This document shows positions 35,459 to 44,792 of a stretch of 64,000 nt of DNA, piece by piece. The position numbers and the translations under genes were made by a program. Source of the DNA: Pyrinomonadaceae bacterium. GTDB taxonomy: Bacteria > Acidobacteriota > Blastocatellia > Pyrinomonadales > Pyrinomonadaceae. The notes below the pieces were generated by a model. It did no database searches and was not told where the DNA came from. It saw only the letters and a program-made list of their open reading frames with translations. Numbering within the stretch: position 1 is the first letter of the stretch; the number at the start of each line of letters is the position of its first letter. The DNA lies in the NCBI GenBank assembly GCA_025054715.1, contig JANWYH010000001.1, forward strand, positions 370,001 to 434,000, given 5' to 3'.

Positions 35459-37810
35459 ATGAAGAGAAAGATAGGGTTAATGATTTTTGTATTCGCGTTG
35501 TCGGTGAGCGTTTTTGCTCAGAAGGTTACAATCAGGTTAGTTGAAAAAGGTAAACCTGTTGCCAACGAAAAAGTTAGATTAGTATCGGCAACAGCAGTTT
35601 TCGAGTTTCAAACTGATGCAGAAGGAAATATCGAGGCGCAGCTTTCCGATGGTAGCTACCTTGTAAGCTACGGTGATAAGACAGGCATTCTAACGATAAG
35701 AAATGGTCAAGTTGCATCTTTTGAGATAAATGAAGTAGTTGTGGTTTCTACGAACACTCTTCAGTCTATTGGAGAAGTTTCAAAGACTGTAAGCATAATT
35801 GATGGGTCACAAATTAGAGATAGACAAGAATTTTCTCTTGCTGACTTGCTGAGAACGGTTCCAGGATTTCGCATTCAACAGTTAGGCGGTTTTGGACGAC
35901 TTGCTAGCGTAAAGACGCGAGGGCTTAGGAATCAGGATACAGCCGTTTTGATTGATGGCGTGCGTTTTCGGGACGCTGCTTCCATTAATGGGGATGCTAC
36001 GGCTTTCTTAGCTGACTTTACCTTAACAGATATTTCTAGAGTGGAGATTATGCGCGGTTCGGGCTCTTCTGTTTATGGAACGAATGCTATAGGAGGAACA
36101 ATAGACTTACAAACTTCAAGACCCGAATCAGGCATAAACGGAAGACTTGGATTAATGCTTGGCGGTTATGGTCTTTCTCGATTTGATTCCGTTTTCGGTG
36201 ACGGAAACGAAAAATTTGCTTATAGGCTTGGCGCTTCTAGAACGGTTTACACAAGCGGAATTGACGGTCAAGACAATGCCCATAACACGAACTTTCAATC
36301 GAGACTTGAATTCAATCCGACGAAACTAACCAATTTTTCAGCAAAATTTTTCATTTCAGATGCTTTTGTTAGGTTAAACTCTAGTCCGGATACCATCGGA
36401 CCTTTACCGCCGACAAATGCTGTCGTAATCAAAGCGGTTCCGCTTTCTCGCTCTGAGCTAAGAAGGTATGAAAATGGAACACCTGTTAGCCAGCTGAATC
36501 GAGGAAACGCTAATTTTATTCCAGATGCAAACGATCCAGACAGCACGCAGAAATCAAAGTTTTTTAATGCTCAAGTTTCCTTTACTCAGGTCGTTACGGA
36601 TAGATTACTTCTCAAAGCTTTTTACAATGGGCTCAAAACTTCTCGTAAGAATGAAAACGGCGTTCTTGGAATTGGGTTTCAGAGCGCTTCGACCTCCATT
36701 TTTGATGGTCTAATTCAGACTGCACAAGTCAGGCTCGATTGGACGCCAAATAGGTTTCATGAGATTACCTTTGGTTATGAGTTCGAGCATGAAAAGTATG
36801 GTAATGATGGTTTTACGCCTACGGGAACGGGTAATTTCTTTACTCGGGCTTATCAATCAAGCAATACTCTGTTTGCTCAGGATTTGATTAGGCTTCTCGA
36901 AGGAAAATTAACCGTAGCTTTAGGTGCTAGGTTTCAAACCTTTAATTTGGAAGAGCCGAAGTTTAGTCGAACAAATGCACCTTACCAAAACCTGTCACTA
37001 AGTGATCCTCCAAACGCTTATACTTTTGATGGTTCGGCTTCTTATTTCATTTCGGCAACAAAAACCAAACTGCGCGCTCATGCTGGAACTGGGTTCAGAG
37101 TCCCTAGCCTTTATGAAAGGTTCGGAAGCTTTTTCAGTTCGTTCTCGCAAAGCTTTACGGCTTTAGGCGATCCATATCTTAAACCGGAAAGGTCTTTCAC
37201 CTTTGACGTAGGTCTAGAGCAATATCTTTTTGATAGCAGAGCAAAGCTTTCCGCCGTTTACTTCTACACGACTCTAAAAGAGGTAATAGGATTTGGTAGC
37301 CCTGTTCCTAACATCGGTTCGACACAACGCCCCTTTGGTGGATACTTTAATACAAAAGGTGGTATTTCAAGAGGGGCAGAGTTTACGGCAGATGTGAAAA
37401 TTACTGAGCTTACAACGTTATTGATGTCTTACGCCTACACAAATAGCGATCAAAGACAGCCTCAAGTAGCAGGAAGCGGAATAATCAGAACCCTTGCTGT
37501 TCCAGAGCATCAGTTCACTCTGGTCGCAACTCAGAAATTAAAGAACTTCCTAGTTAATTTCGATTTTCTTGCAACTAGCAACTACCTTGCTCCAATCTTC
37601 AGCAATTCGGTCTTCAGAAATTACATTTATGAATTTAATGGAAATCGAAAAGCTGATTTGACCGTTGGGTATAGCTTTCCGTCCGTGAATGAAAGGATTC
37701 GTTTACGACTTTTTGGGACTGTAGAAAATCTTTTCAACCAAGAATACTATGAGAACGGCTTTCGAACCTTTGGTCGCTATGGGCGAATAGGGATTAGTTT
37801 CGGATTCTAG
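35459..37810 (+). CDS. btuB: TonB-dependent outer-membrane receptor, BtuB-like
   Basis: A 783-residue receptor. After a signal peptide (residues 1-20) come an unusual N-terminal carboxypeptidase-regulatory-like beta domain (about 21-95: LVEKGKPVANEKVRLVSATA), a plug domain (LLRTVPGFRIQQLGGFGRLA, VEIMRGSGSSVYGTNAIGGT) and a 22-strand barrel ending in the terminal aromatic motif GISFGF. A TonB box is not obvious, perhaps VVVVST near residue 96. The cobalamin riboswitch in front makes cobalamin or cobinamide the likely substrate. Confidence 0.92.
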   Translation: MKRKIGLMIFVFALSVSVFAQKVTIRLVEKGKPVANEKVRLVSATAVFEFQTDAEGNIEAQLSDGSYLVSYGDKTGILTIRNGQVASFEINEVVVVSTNTLQSIGEVSKTVSIIDGSQIRDRQEFSLADLLRTVPGFRIQQLGGFGRLASVKTRGLRNQDTAVLIDGVRFRDAASINGDATAFLADFTLTDISRVEIMRGSGSSVYGTNAIGGTIDLQTSRPESGINGRLGLMLGGYGLSRFDSVFGDGNEKFAYRLGASRTVYTSGIDGQDNAHNTNFQSRLEFNPTKLTNFSAKFFISDAFVRLNSSPDTIGPLPPTNAVVIKAVPLSRSELRRYENGTPVSQLNRGNANFIPDANDPDSTQKSKFFNAQVSFTQVVTDRLLLKAFYNGLKTSRKNENGVLGIGFQSASTSIFDGLIQTAQVRLDWTPNRFHEITFGYEFEHEKYGNDGFTPTGTGNFFTRAYQSSNTLFAQDLIRLLEGKLTVALGARFQTFNLEEPKFSRTNAPYQNLSLSDPPNAYTFDGSASYFISATKTKLRAHAGTGFRVPSLYERFGSFFSSFSQSFTALGDPYLKPERSFTFDVGLEQYLFDSRAKLSAVYFYTTLKEVIGFGSPVPNIGSTQRPFGGYFNTKGGISRGAEFTADVKITELTTLLMSYAYTNSDQRQPQVAGSGIIRTLAVPEHQFTLVATQKLKNFLVNFDFLATSNYLAPIFSNSVFRNYIYEFNGNRKADLTVGYSFPSVNERIRLRLFGTVENLFNQEYYENGFRTFGRYGRIGISFGF

Positions 37811-37823
37811 ACAAATTTTTGCG

Positions 37824-37892
37824 GCGCTTTGAGCCTCAAATTATGTTAAAATCTCTCAAAAGGAGAAAAGTATGAGGCTCTTAGCGCTTTTT
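37824..37892 (+). promoter_or_regulatory. Terminator-like hairpin covering the start codon of the next gene
   Basis: GCGCTTTGAGCCTCA at 37824-37838 pairs with TGAGGCTCTTAGCGC at 37873-37887 (13 of 15 pairs), the latter immediately followed by T5. The right arm includes two bases of ATG 37872-37874. The loop holds the ribosome site AAAGGAG. It may be the btuB terminator, a translation block, or both. Confidence 0.6.
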
Positions 37893-38603
37893 CTCATTGT
37901 TTTGCCTATTTTTGGACAGCAGTCAAGAACAATAACGAATTTCGATCTTGAAAAATATCGTCAGCAGCGAATAGAAGCGGAAAGCGAATATCTGCGAACA
38001 TACCGAAGTAAGAACATGCCTTCGCCTGAGGAAATTGAGAAAATTGCTGAAGAGAAAAAGAGACAAGCTTCAGAACTTGCCCAAAGGATAAGCCAGGAAA
38101 AGTCTTCGCTGGAAGAGTATTTTCAGAGAAGAGCCAATGAGATTAGGTTAAATTTGGCGTCTCTTGATGCCCAAATTACCTATTTACGAAGAGCATTGTC
38201 TGAGGAAACGGGATACTATCGAGGAGGTTTATTATCAAGACCAATTCTTGCGGGAAGTTTCTTAATTGGAGTTGGCAAGAAGAGCTTTGTAAATAGTTCT
38301 TCAAACATATCTTCAAACATACCGCCAAACGTCCGCATGGTGCAAAGTTATTCTATGGGAGTGCCAACTGCAACCGATATTCGCAATCTTGCAAATGGTT
38401 TTGCAGTATCATCGGTTGTAGAAAATGCTCAGACATCTTTCAGAGGTTTGGTTTTCCTTCCAGTTATAATTGATAACACGGATTATAGAAGGGAAAGATT
38501 AATAGCTGAGCTACAAAACTTGGAGCGAATACGAATCGGTCTCTCAGCAGAACTTGCGGAGCTTCAAGAGCAGGCAAGGCGTGCTGGTGTTAAAATACAT
38601 TGA
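37872..38603 (+). CDS. Exported coiled-coil protein, unknown function
   Basis: A 243-residue protein with signal peptide MRLLALFLIVLPIFGQQ, then a charged, helical region (KYRQQRIEAESEYLRTYRSK, KRQASELAQRISQEKSSLEE) likely to form coiled coil, a Ser/Asn-rich middle and a second helical region (ERIRIGLSAELAELQEQARR). I recognise no family. A hairpin spans the start. It lies between the B12 receptor and the peroxidase genes. Confidence 0.68.
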   Translation: MRLLALFLIVLPIFGQQSRTITNFDLEKYRQQRIEAESEYLRTYRSKNMPSPEEIEKIAEEKKRQASELAQRISQEKSSLEEYFQRRANEIRLNLASLDAQITYLRRALSEETGYYRGGLLSRPILAGSFLIGVGKKSFVNSSSNISSNIPPNVRMVQSYSMGVPTATDIRNLANGFAVSSVVENAQTSFRGLVFLPVIIDNTDYRRERLIAELQNLERIRIGLSAELAELQEQARRAGVKIH

Positions 38604-38651
38604 AGGCTTTTTATAACTGATTGTTTATGCTATAATCTCTGGCTATCAATT

Positions 38652-41429
38652 ATGAAGCGAGTGAAAATCTTCTTTTTCTTAGTTTTCTGTTGTCTTTCTG
38701 CTTTCCTTTTGGGGAATAAATTTTTCTCGGTAAGTAGCCAGACTAGCCTTTTGGCACCTACGGGTGTGAAGGCAACTGATGGAGCTTATTCAACAAAGGT
38801 CGGTGTAATGTGGGATGCTGTTCCTGGGGCAACAAGCTACCGGATTTTCAGAAGCACAAATAGCAATCCTTCTACGGCGATAGATATTGGGACAACTTCT
38901 TCCTTTTACTTTTTTGATACTACGGCAGCTGCTGGACAGGTTTATTTTTACTGGGTTAGGGCTGAAAAGGGAAGTCAGGTTAGTTCGTTAAGCTTTCCAG
39001 ATCAAGGTATAAGAGCTAATGGCGGAATTTTGCCAGGACCTTTTCCACCATTAGAACCACCATCTGCACCATCTGGCAACGAAGTTACTGCAGCAAAGGC
39101 TTATCTTGGCAAGGTTCTTTTTTGGGATGAACAACTTTCTGCTACTAAAACAGTAGCTTGTGGAACCTGTCATCGCCCTTCAGCTGGCGGTTCAGATCCA
39201 AGAACAACCACCACGGGAATGTCAACTCGTTATCCCGGAGCAGATGATACGTTTAATACTGATGATGATGTTTTCGGCTCACCTGGTGTTCCAAGAAATA
39301 ACTCAAATGGTTCATATACTCTATCAGATTTTTTCGGTATGGATGAGCAAGTAACTGACAGAAAGGCACCTTCTTATTTAAATGCTGGGTACTCGCCTAA
39401 TGGGCTTTTTTGGGACGGAAGAGCACTTGACACTTTTCGCGATCCGATTACAAACCAGATAATTCTTCCTAGTGGAGCCTCCTTAGAAAGTCAGGTTCTA
39501 GCTCCGCCTGTTTCACCCGTGGAAATGGGACATGTTAACAGAAACTGGAGTGACGTAGCCCAGCGAGTTGCACAGTCGAAACCTTTAGCCTTGGCAACAT
39601 ATATTCCACCTGCATTGAAAAGATGGATCGGTAACAGAACATACCCGCAACTTTTTGAAGAAGTTTTCGGAACACCCGATGTGACACCGGCTAGAATAGC
39701 CATGGCAATAGCTACTCACGAAAGAACCTTGTTTTCAGATCAGACTCCACTGGATAAGTGGGCGATGCAAATTGAGACGCTATCAGCACAGGAAGAAAGG
39801 GGAAGACAGCTTTTTGTTAATTTACAGTGTAATACTTGTCACGAAGGGGCGCTACTTACAGATCACCAATTTCATAACATAGGCGTCAGACCTCAAAACG
39901 AAGACTTAGGGCGTGGGGCAGTTACGGGAAATCCGAATGATAACGGAAAATTCAAGACACCTACACTTAGAAATGTTGAGCTACACGCTCCTTACATGCG
40001 AAATGGTCGCTTTGCTACTTTAGAGGAGGTAGTTGATTTTTATGATCGGGGTGGCGATCACGATGCCCCAAACATTGATAGAGGAGTTATCCGTCCGTTG
40101 AATCTGACTGCGGACGAAAAAGCTGACCTTGTAGCCTTTATGAAGCGTCCGCTTACTGATCCACGTGTGCTTTACGAACAAGCTCCTTTCGATAGACCAA
40201 TTCTTTACACCGAGAGCAGTAGAGTGCCTCAAATTTATGGCAATGGAATAGCGGGCTCAGGAGGATTCACTCCGAAGCCAAAAGTAGTCGAACCGGCTTT
40301 TTCTGGAAATCAAAGCTTTACCGTTGGAATTTGGAAAGCGCTTGGCGGAGCACAAGCTATTCTAGTCATAGATTCAAATGAACCGGGCCTTTCATCAATA
40401 CCTACCTCTGGGTCATTTACGCGGCAAGTTATAAATCTTTCTGGTTCAGGAGCGGGCAATGGTTATGGATCGATTACTTTATCTATTCCTAGTGATCCAA
40501 ACTTTGTTGGTAAAACATTCTACGGGCGATGGTACGTAATAGATGCTTCTGCTCCAAATGGTTTTGCAGCAACTCCCATCTTCAAATTCACTATTTTCGC
40601 AAATACTATTGATAGGACCAACGCTGACTTTGACGGTGACGGAAGAACTGACATCTCAGTTTTTCGTCCATCGCAAGGAGTCTGGTATATTTTAAGGACT
40701 TCGGATAATGCTTTCGTGGCTCAAGGCTTTGGCAATAGCTCGGATCAATTAGTGCCTGCTGATTATGACGGTGACGGTAAAGTTGATTTGGCAGTTTTCC
40801 GACCTTCTGAGGGAGTATGGTATTTGTTGCGTAGCAAAGAAGGATTTACTGGTATTCAATTCGGAGCAAGTGGAGACATAGCAAAACCAGGAGATTATGA
40901 CGGTGATGGGCGGGCTGATCTGGCTGTTTTCCGCCAATCAACGGGTGTGTGGTATTTTTTGAGAAGCACTCTTGGGTTTACTGCAGTTCAGTTTGGTATG
41001 AATGGTGACAAACCGATTTCAGCAGATTTCGACGGAGATGGAAAGGCAGACATTGCGGTTTACAGAAATGGTATTTGGTATTTGATGCGATCAAGATTTG
41101 GTTTTACAGGTATTCAATTTGGTACCGAATTTGATAAGCCAGTTCCGGCTGACTACGACGGAGATGGGCGAGCTGACATAGCAGTTTTTAGATCGACAAA
41201 TGGAACTTGGTATCGTATAAACAGTTCAGACGGAAACTTTACTGCAGTGCAATTTGGAGCAAATGGCGATCTAGCATCACCCGGCGATTACGATGGAGAT
41301 TTGAAAGCCGATCTAGCAGTTTTTCGCCAGGGAACATGGTATATTTTGCGAAGCTCTGATAATACTTTCATTGGGCAGCAATGGGGACAAAGTGCAGATA
41401 TTTCTGTTCCGGGCGCTGTGGTTCCATAA
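38652..41429 (+). CDS. Secreted di-haem cytochrome c peroxidase (MauG-like) with FnIII and FG-GAP repeats
   Basis: A 925-residue exported protein. After a signal peptide come a fibronectin-III-like domain (about 38-120), then a di-haem peroxidase domain with two CxxCH sites at residues 170-174 (CGTCH) and 393-397 (CNTCH). The second is followed by HQFHNIGVRP, as in the CCP/MauG family, and TPTLRNVELHAPYMRNG is also conserved. A linker domain (about 545-650) leads into six FG-GAP/VCBS-like repeats (about 658-920). It would reduce peroxide or oxidise proteins/cofactors outside the cytoplasm. TATAAT at 38631-38636 lies just before the start. Stop is one base from the opposing S41 gene stop. Confidence 0.87.
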   Translation: MKRVKIFFFLVFCCLSAFLLGNKFFSVSSQTSLLAPTGVKATDGAYSTKVGVMWDAVPGATSYRIFRSTNSNPSTAIDIGTTSSFYFFDTTAAAGQVYFYWVRAEKGSQVSSLSFPDQGIRANGGILPGPFPPLEPPSAPSGNEVTAAKAYLGKVLFWDEQLSATKTVACGTCHRPSAGGSDPRTTTTGMSTRYPGADDTFNTDDDVFGSPGVPRNNSNGSYTLSDFFGMDEQVTDRKAPSYLNAGYSPNGLFWDGRALDTFRDPITNQIILPSGASLESQVLAPPVSPVEMGHVNRNWSDVAQRVAQSKPLALATYIPPALKRWIGNRTYPQLFEEVFGTPDVTPARIAMAIATHERTLFSDQTPLDKWAMQIETLSAQEERGRQLFVNLQCNTCHEGALLTDHQFHNIGVRPQNEDLGRGAVTGNPNDNGKFKTPTLRNVELHAPYMRNGRFATLEEVVDFYDRGGDHDAPNIDRGVIRPLNLTADEKADLVAFMKRPLTDPRVLYEQAPFDRPILYTESSRVPQIYGNGIAGSGGFTPKPKVVEPAFSGNQSFTVGIWKALGGAQAILVIDSNEPGLSSIPTSGSFTRQVINLSGSGAGNGYGSITLSIPSDPNFVGKTFYGRWYVIDASAPNGFAATPIFKFTIFANTIDRTNADFDGDGRTDISVFRPSQGVWYILRTSDNAFVAQGFGNSSDQLVPADYDGDGKVDLAVFRPSEGVWYLLRSKEGFTGIQFGASGDIAKPGDYDGDGRADLAVFRQSTGVWYFLRSTLGFTAVQFGMNGDKPISADFDGDGKADIAVYRNGIWYLMRSRFGFTGIQFGTEFDKPVPADYDGDGRADIAVFRSTNGTWYRINSSDGNFTAVQFGANGDLASPGDYDGDLKADLAVFRQGTWYILRSSDNTFIGQQWGQSADISVPGAVVP
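40620..41425 (+). repeat. Six tandem FG-GAP/VCBS-type coding repeats
   Basis: Units opening with a D-[FY]-DGD box at about 40624, 40763, 40892, 41028, 41155 and 41286, each followed by [AST]VFR or equivalent, WY and QFG motifs. Same repeat type and same copy number as the array at 16690-17500. Confidence 0.85.
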
Positions 41430-41430
41430 G

Positions 41431-43098
41431 CTATTTTTGAGTTTTTAGGAATTTTCTTTGAGCTGATTTAGCTAAAGCATCGGCTTTTGGCAAACTCAAA
41501 ATAGCTTTTTCAATTTGAGGATCATTTTCTATTAAAACTTGTTCTGCTGTAGTTGCGCCAAAAAGAGCCGTTGCTATCGTGTAGCGTAGTCTTAGAAGAG
41601 CAAATTCCTTTTCTTCTTCTAGTGTTTTAAGCATTTTAGGGTTTTGATTTTCAAGATAGCTTTTGAAGGCATTAAATAACTTTTCATCAGCAGGTAGATC
41701 ATTTTTACGGATTCTTTTGGCAAATTGAGGTAGGTTTTGCCATTTGAAGGCTTCCAACTCCCTTATTCTTCCATTTACGAGTTCACGAACGAAAAAGAAA
41801 ATGCTATCTAGCAATGAAGATTGCTTTTGGTTAATTGAGGGAGTTATTACGGTTTCATCTGGCATGATTCCTTTTCCGTTATAGACGGTTCTTCCAGTAG
41901 TGGTCTTCTTTGCTGAATTCGGATCGGGTTTATAGTCAGTTTTTTGTAAGTAGTAGTCATAGAGGTTTTCGGAGTTGTAGGCTCTCTGAATGAGTCTTCC
42001 CGATGGCGTATAGTAGCGAGCGGTTGTAAGAATAAGACCTGTTCCTAATGGGAGATTGAAGATGCTCTGGACAAGACCTTTGCCAAAGGTATTCTCGCCA
42101 ATTATCAAGGCTCTATCGTGATCTTGAAGAGCCCCGGCAACAATCTCAGAGGCTGATGCGCTGTAGCGATTAACGAGAATAACTAAAGGCATTGTTTCAG
42201 GATTTCCGTTAGATGAGCGCCATGTGCGGTTGTCTATTGCGTAGCGTCCGCGTTGAGAAACTATTACAGAACCTAACGGAAGAAATTTCTCCGTTACTTT
42301 TACTGCTTGCTCTAGAATTCCGCCGGGATTGTCTCTCAAATCGAGTATAAGTGCTGTTATAGATTGTCGGCGGAGCTCTGTTATTGCTGCATCGAATTCT
42401 TCTTTTGTTGTGTATGTGAATCCATTAGATAGATTTATGTATCCAATTCCTGGACGAATCACGTAAGCGTCTGAAATTGAAGGTATTGGGACTGAGTCGC
42501 GACGAATGTCAAATCTTTCTATTCTACCTGTTGAAGCTCTTTCCACAAGAAGACTTACAATTTTTCCCTTTTCGCCTCTTATTCGGTCTCGGACGTATGC
42601 AGAGGGTTTACCTCGCATTTTTTCGCCGTCAACGGCAACAATCTTATCTCCGAACATAAGACCGGCCTTCAAGGCAGGTGAGTTAGGGAGGGTTGAAGTT
42701 ACGTATGTTTCAGTGATTCCGTTGATCGTATAACTTGCGATTATAGCCCCGATTCCATAATACTCTGAGCGCTGTTCTAGAAGTATTTGGCGAAATTCTG
42801 ATGCCGTTAGGAAGCTGGAATGAGGATCTAGTGTATGAAGCATTGCTGTAATGGAGTGTCGTGTAAGCTTTTCGTAATTTAGATTTTTTCCGTCAAAGTG
42901 TCTTTCTTGAATGATTTTTAATGCTTGCCTGTAGTCTTCTACAATTTCGTTCAGCTCGACACTTTGTTTCTCTGTAGAAGCAGAAAAAGAGAATCCTGAA
43001 CCAATCTTGAAAGACTCTGTTTTTGCCTTTGAGCTTTCGTTTGTTTGAGAGATGATTGAGTTTGTCAGAACGATTAAGAAAATGAAGGTTTTTTTCAT
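41431..43098 (-). CDS. C-terminal processing peptidase (S41 family)
   Basis: A 555-residue exported protease from ATG 43098, which has AAGAGG nine bases upstream (TTG 43116 is the alternative). Signal peptide, then a PDZ domain (GIGAIIASYTINGITETYV, PALKAGLMFGDKIVAVDGEK), then the S41 catalytic core: Ser in NRYSASASEIVAGALQ and Lys in GENTFGKGLVQS. It processes or degrades periplasmic proteins from the C-terminus. A C-terminal helical extension of about 130 residues follows. Confidence 0.92.
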   Translation of the reverse strand: MKKTFIFLIVLTNSIISQTNESSKAKTESFKIGSGFSFSASTEKQSVELNEIVEDYRQALKIIQERHFDGKNLNYEKLTRHSITAMLHTLDPHSSFLTASEFRQILLEQRSEYYGIGAIIASYTINGITETYVTSTLPNSPALKAGLMFGDKIVAVDGEKMRGKPSAYVRDRIRGEKGKIVSLLVERASTGRIERFDIRRDSVPIPSISDAYVIRPGIGYINLSNGFTYTTKEEFDAAITELRRQSITALILDLRDNPGGILEQAVKVTEKFLPLGSVIVSQRGRYAIDNRTWRSSNGNPETMPLVILVNRYSASASEIVAGALQDHDRALIIGENTFGKGLVQSIFNLPLGTGLILTTARYYTPSGRLIQRAYNSENLYDYYLQKTDYKPDPNSAKKTTTGRTVYNGKGIMPDETVITPSINQKQSSLLDSIFFFVRELVNGRIRELEAFKWQNLPQFAKRIRKNDLPADEKLFNAFKSYLENQNPKMLKTLEEEKEFALLRLRYTIATALFGATTAEQVLIENDPQIEKAILSLPKADALAKSAQRKFLKTQK

Positions 43099-43226
43099 CG
43101 TCAATAACCTCTTCAAAATCTTAACTGAGGCGTTGTTAAAATCTCAAGTGAAACTTTAGCTATTTTTTATCCTTCTTGGATTATTTTCCGAAATCTCTTA
43201 TGCTGGTTTTTTGGGGTGTTTAAGCA

Positions 43227-44654
43227 ATGTCAGAGAGACTTTTCGAGAAGGTTATACTGATAGCTGAGTCCGTTCGAAAACTTGGCGGACGAGCACTTCT
43301 AGTTGGTGGGTGTGTGCGTGATGAGCTGATGGGGTTTGAGCCAAAGGATTATGACGTCGAAGTGTATGGTCTAAAGGCAGAGGAGCTTTATCGGGTTCTT
43401 GAGTCTATTTTTGGCGAGGTTAAAACTGTAGGAGCCTCATTCGCGGTTTATAAGGTTGATAAAAATTTGGATGTAAGTCTTCCGAGGCGTGAAAGGAAAA
43501 TAGGTCGTGGGCATCGAGGGTTTTTGATTGAGGGCGATCCGTTCATGAGTTTTGAAGAGGCTTCTAGAAGGCGAGATTTTACGATGAATGCCATTTTGAA
43601 GGATCCACTAAATGGCGAAATAATAGATCCTTTTCATGGACGAGAAGACATATCACGCAGAATTATTAGGCACATATCGGATGAGACCTTTCCAGAAGAT
43701 TCCTTAAGAGTTTTAAGGGCTTGTCAATTTGCTGCAAGATTTGAATTTCATGTAGCTGAAGAGACTGTAAAACTATGCCAGCAGATTGATCTTTCTGATC
43801 TGCCGAATGAGCGTATTTGGGGGGAGATTGAAAAGCTTTTGCTTCAAGCTAGACGACCATCAATCGGGTTAGAATGGATGAAAGTTTTAGGCGTAAATCG
43901 TCAGCTTTTTCCCGAGCTTGAGGTTTTAGTCGGTGTTCCACAAGACCCGGAGTGGCATCCTGAGGGAGATGTTTGGACACATACTTTAATGGTTGTTGAT
44001 GAAGCTAGGAAATTGATTGATGATCTGGAGTATCCAAAGAAGGTAACCGTGATGCTAGCTGCTTTGTGCCATGACCTTGGAAAGGCAGTAACTACTGAGT
44101 TCATTGATGGTAGATGGCGATCACTAAGACATGACGAGGAAGGAGCGAAAATAACAGAGAAGTTTCTAGACAAATTAGGAATTTTTACCTTACAGGGGTA
44201 TCCAGTCAAAGAAAAGGTTGTGCAGTTAGTTAAGTATCATCTGAAACCTGGGGAATTTTACAAAAGACGGGAAGAAATAGGAGATGGCGCTTTCCGACGT
44301 CTTGCTCAAAAGGTAGAACTTGAATTGCTTTATCGGGTTGCAAAAGCAGATTCTTTAGGTAGAAATCCTGACTGGCTTCCTAAAGAAAGGCGGTTCAGTG
44401 CAGAAGCGCAGGAATGGTTTATTCAAAAGGCGCGCGAACTTCAGGTTGAAATGTCTGCTCCAAAGCCTATTTTAATGGGGCGCCATTTAATTGAGATTGG
44501 ACTCAAACCTTCACCTCTTTTTGGCAAGATTCTAAACGCTGTTTATCAAAAACAGCTTGACGGGGAGGTTAAGACTTTGGACGAAGCTATCCAAGAAGCG
44601 AGGAGTCTTATAGTCAACATTGAAGATTTAAGCTTTGTGGGAAACTCTGACTGA
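43227..44654 (+). CDS. cca: CCA-adding tRNA nucleotidyltransferase with HD domain
   Basis: A 475-residue class II nucleotidyltransferase. The head motif LVGGCVRDELMG and the DYDVEVYG metal-binding pair, then RRDFTMNAI and the DSLRVLRACQFAARF neck. The C-terminal half holds an HD phosphohydrolase domain (HTLMVVDEAR, LCHDLGKAVT). It adds or repairs the tRNA 3' CCA; the HD domain may give 2',3'-cyclic phosphatase or phosphodiesterase activity as in other proteobacterial-type Cca. The window's own tRNA-Leu has an encoded CCA. Confidence 0.88.
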   Translation: MSERLFEKVILIAESVRKLGGRALLVGGCVRDELMGFEPKDYDVEVYGLKAEELYRVLESIFGEVKTVGASFAVYKVDKNLDVSLPRRERKIGRGHRGFLIEGDPFMSFEEASRRRDFTMNAILKDPLNGEIIDPFHGREDISRRIIRHISDETFPEDSLRVLRACQFAARFEFHVAEETVKLCQQIDLSDLPNERIWGEIEKLLLQARRPSIGLEWMKVLGVNRQLFPELEVLVGVPQDPEWHPEGDVWTHTLMVVDEARKLIDDLEYPKKVTVMLAALCHDLGKAVTTEFIDGRWRSLRHDEEGAKITEKFLDKLGIFTLQGYPVKEKVVQLVKYHLKPGEFYKRREEIGDGAFRRLAQKVELELLYRVAKADSLGRNPDWLPKERRFSAEAQEWFIQKARELQVEMSAPKPILMGRHLIEIGLKPSPLFGKILNAVYQKQLDGEVKTLDEAIQEARSLIVNIEDLSFVGNSD

Positions 44655-44792
44655 CGAAGCTGTTCGAATTTTTCCTAAAATTGTTTTAATCACTTAGTTA
44701 TTTTTGTATAATTTTTTTGGCAAATTTGAGTTTTCTCTTTTTTGAGCGGGCAAGGTTTCGGGAAAACTTATTTTGAAAGGAGTTATGGGTTG

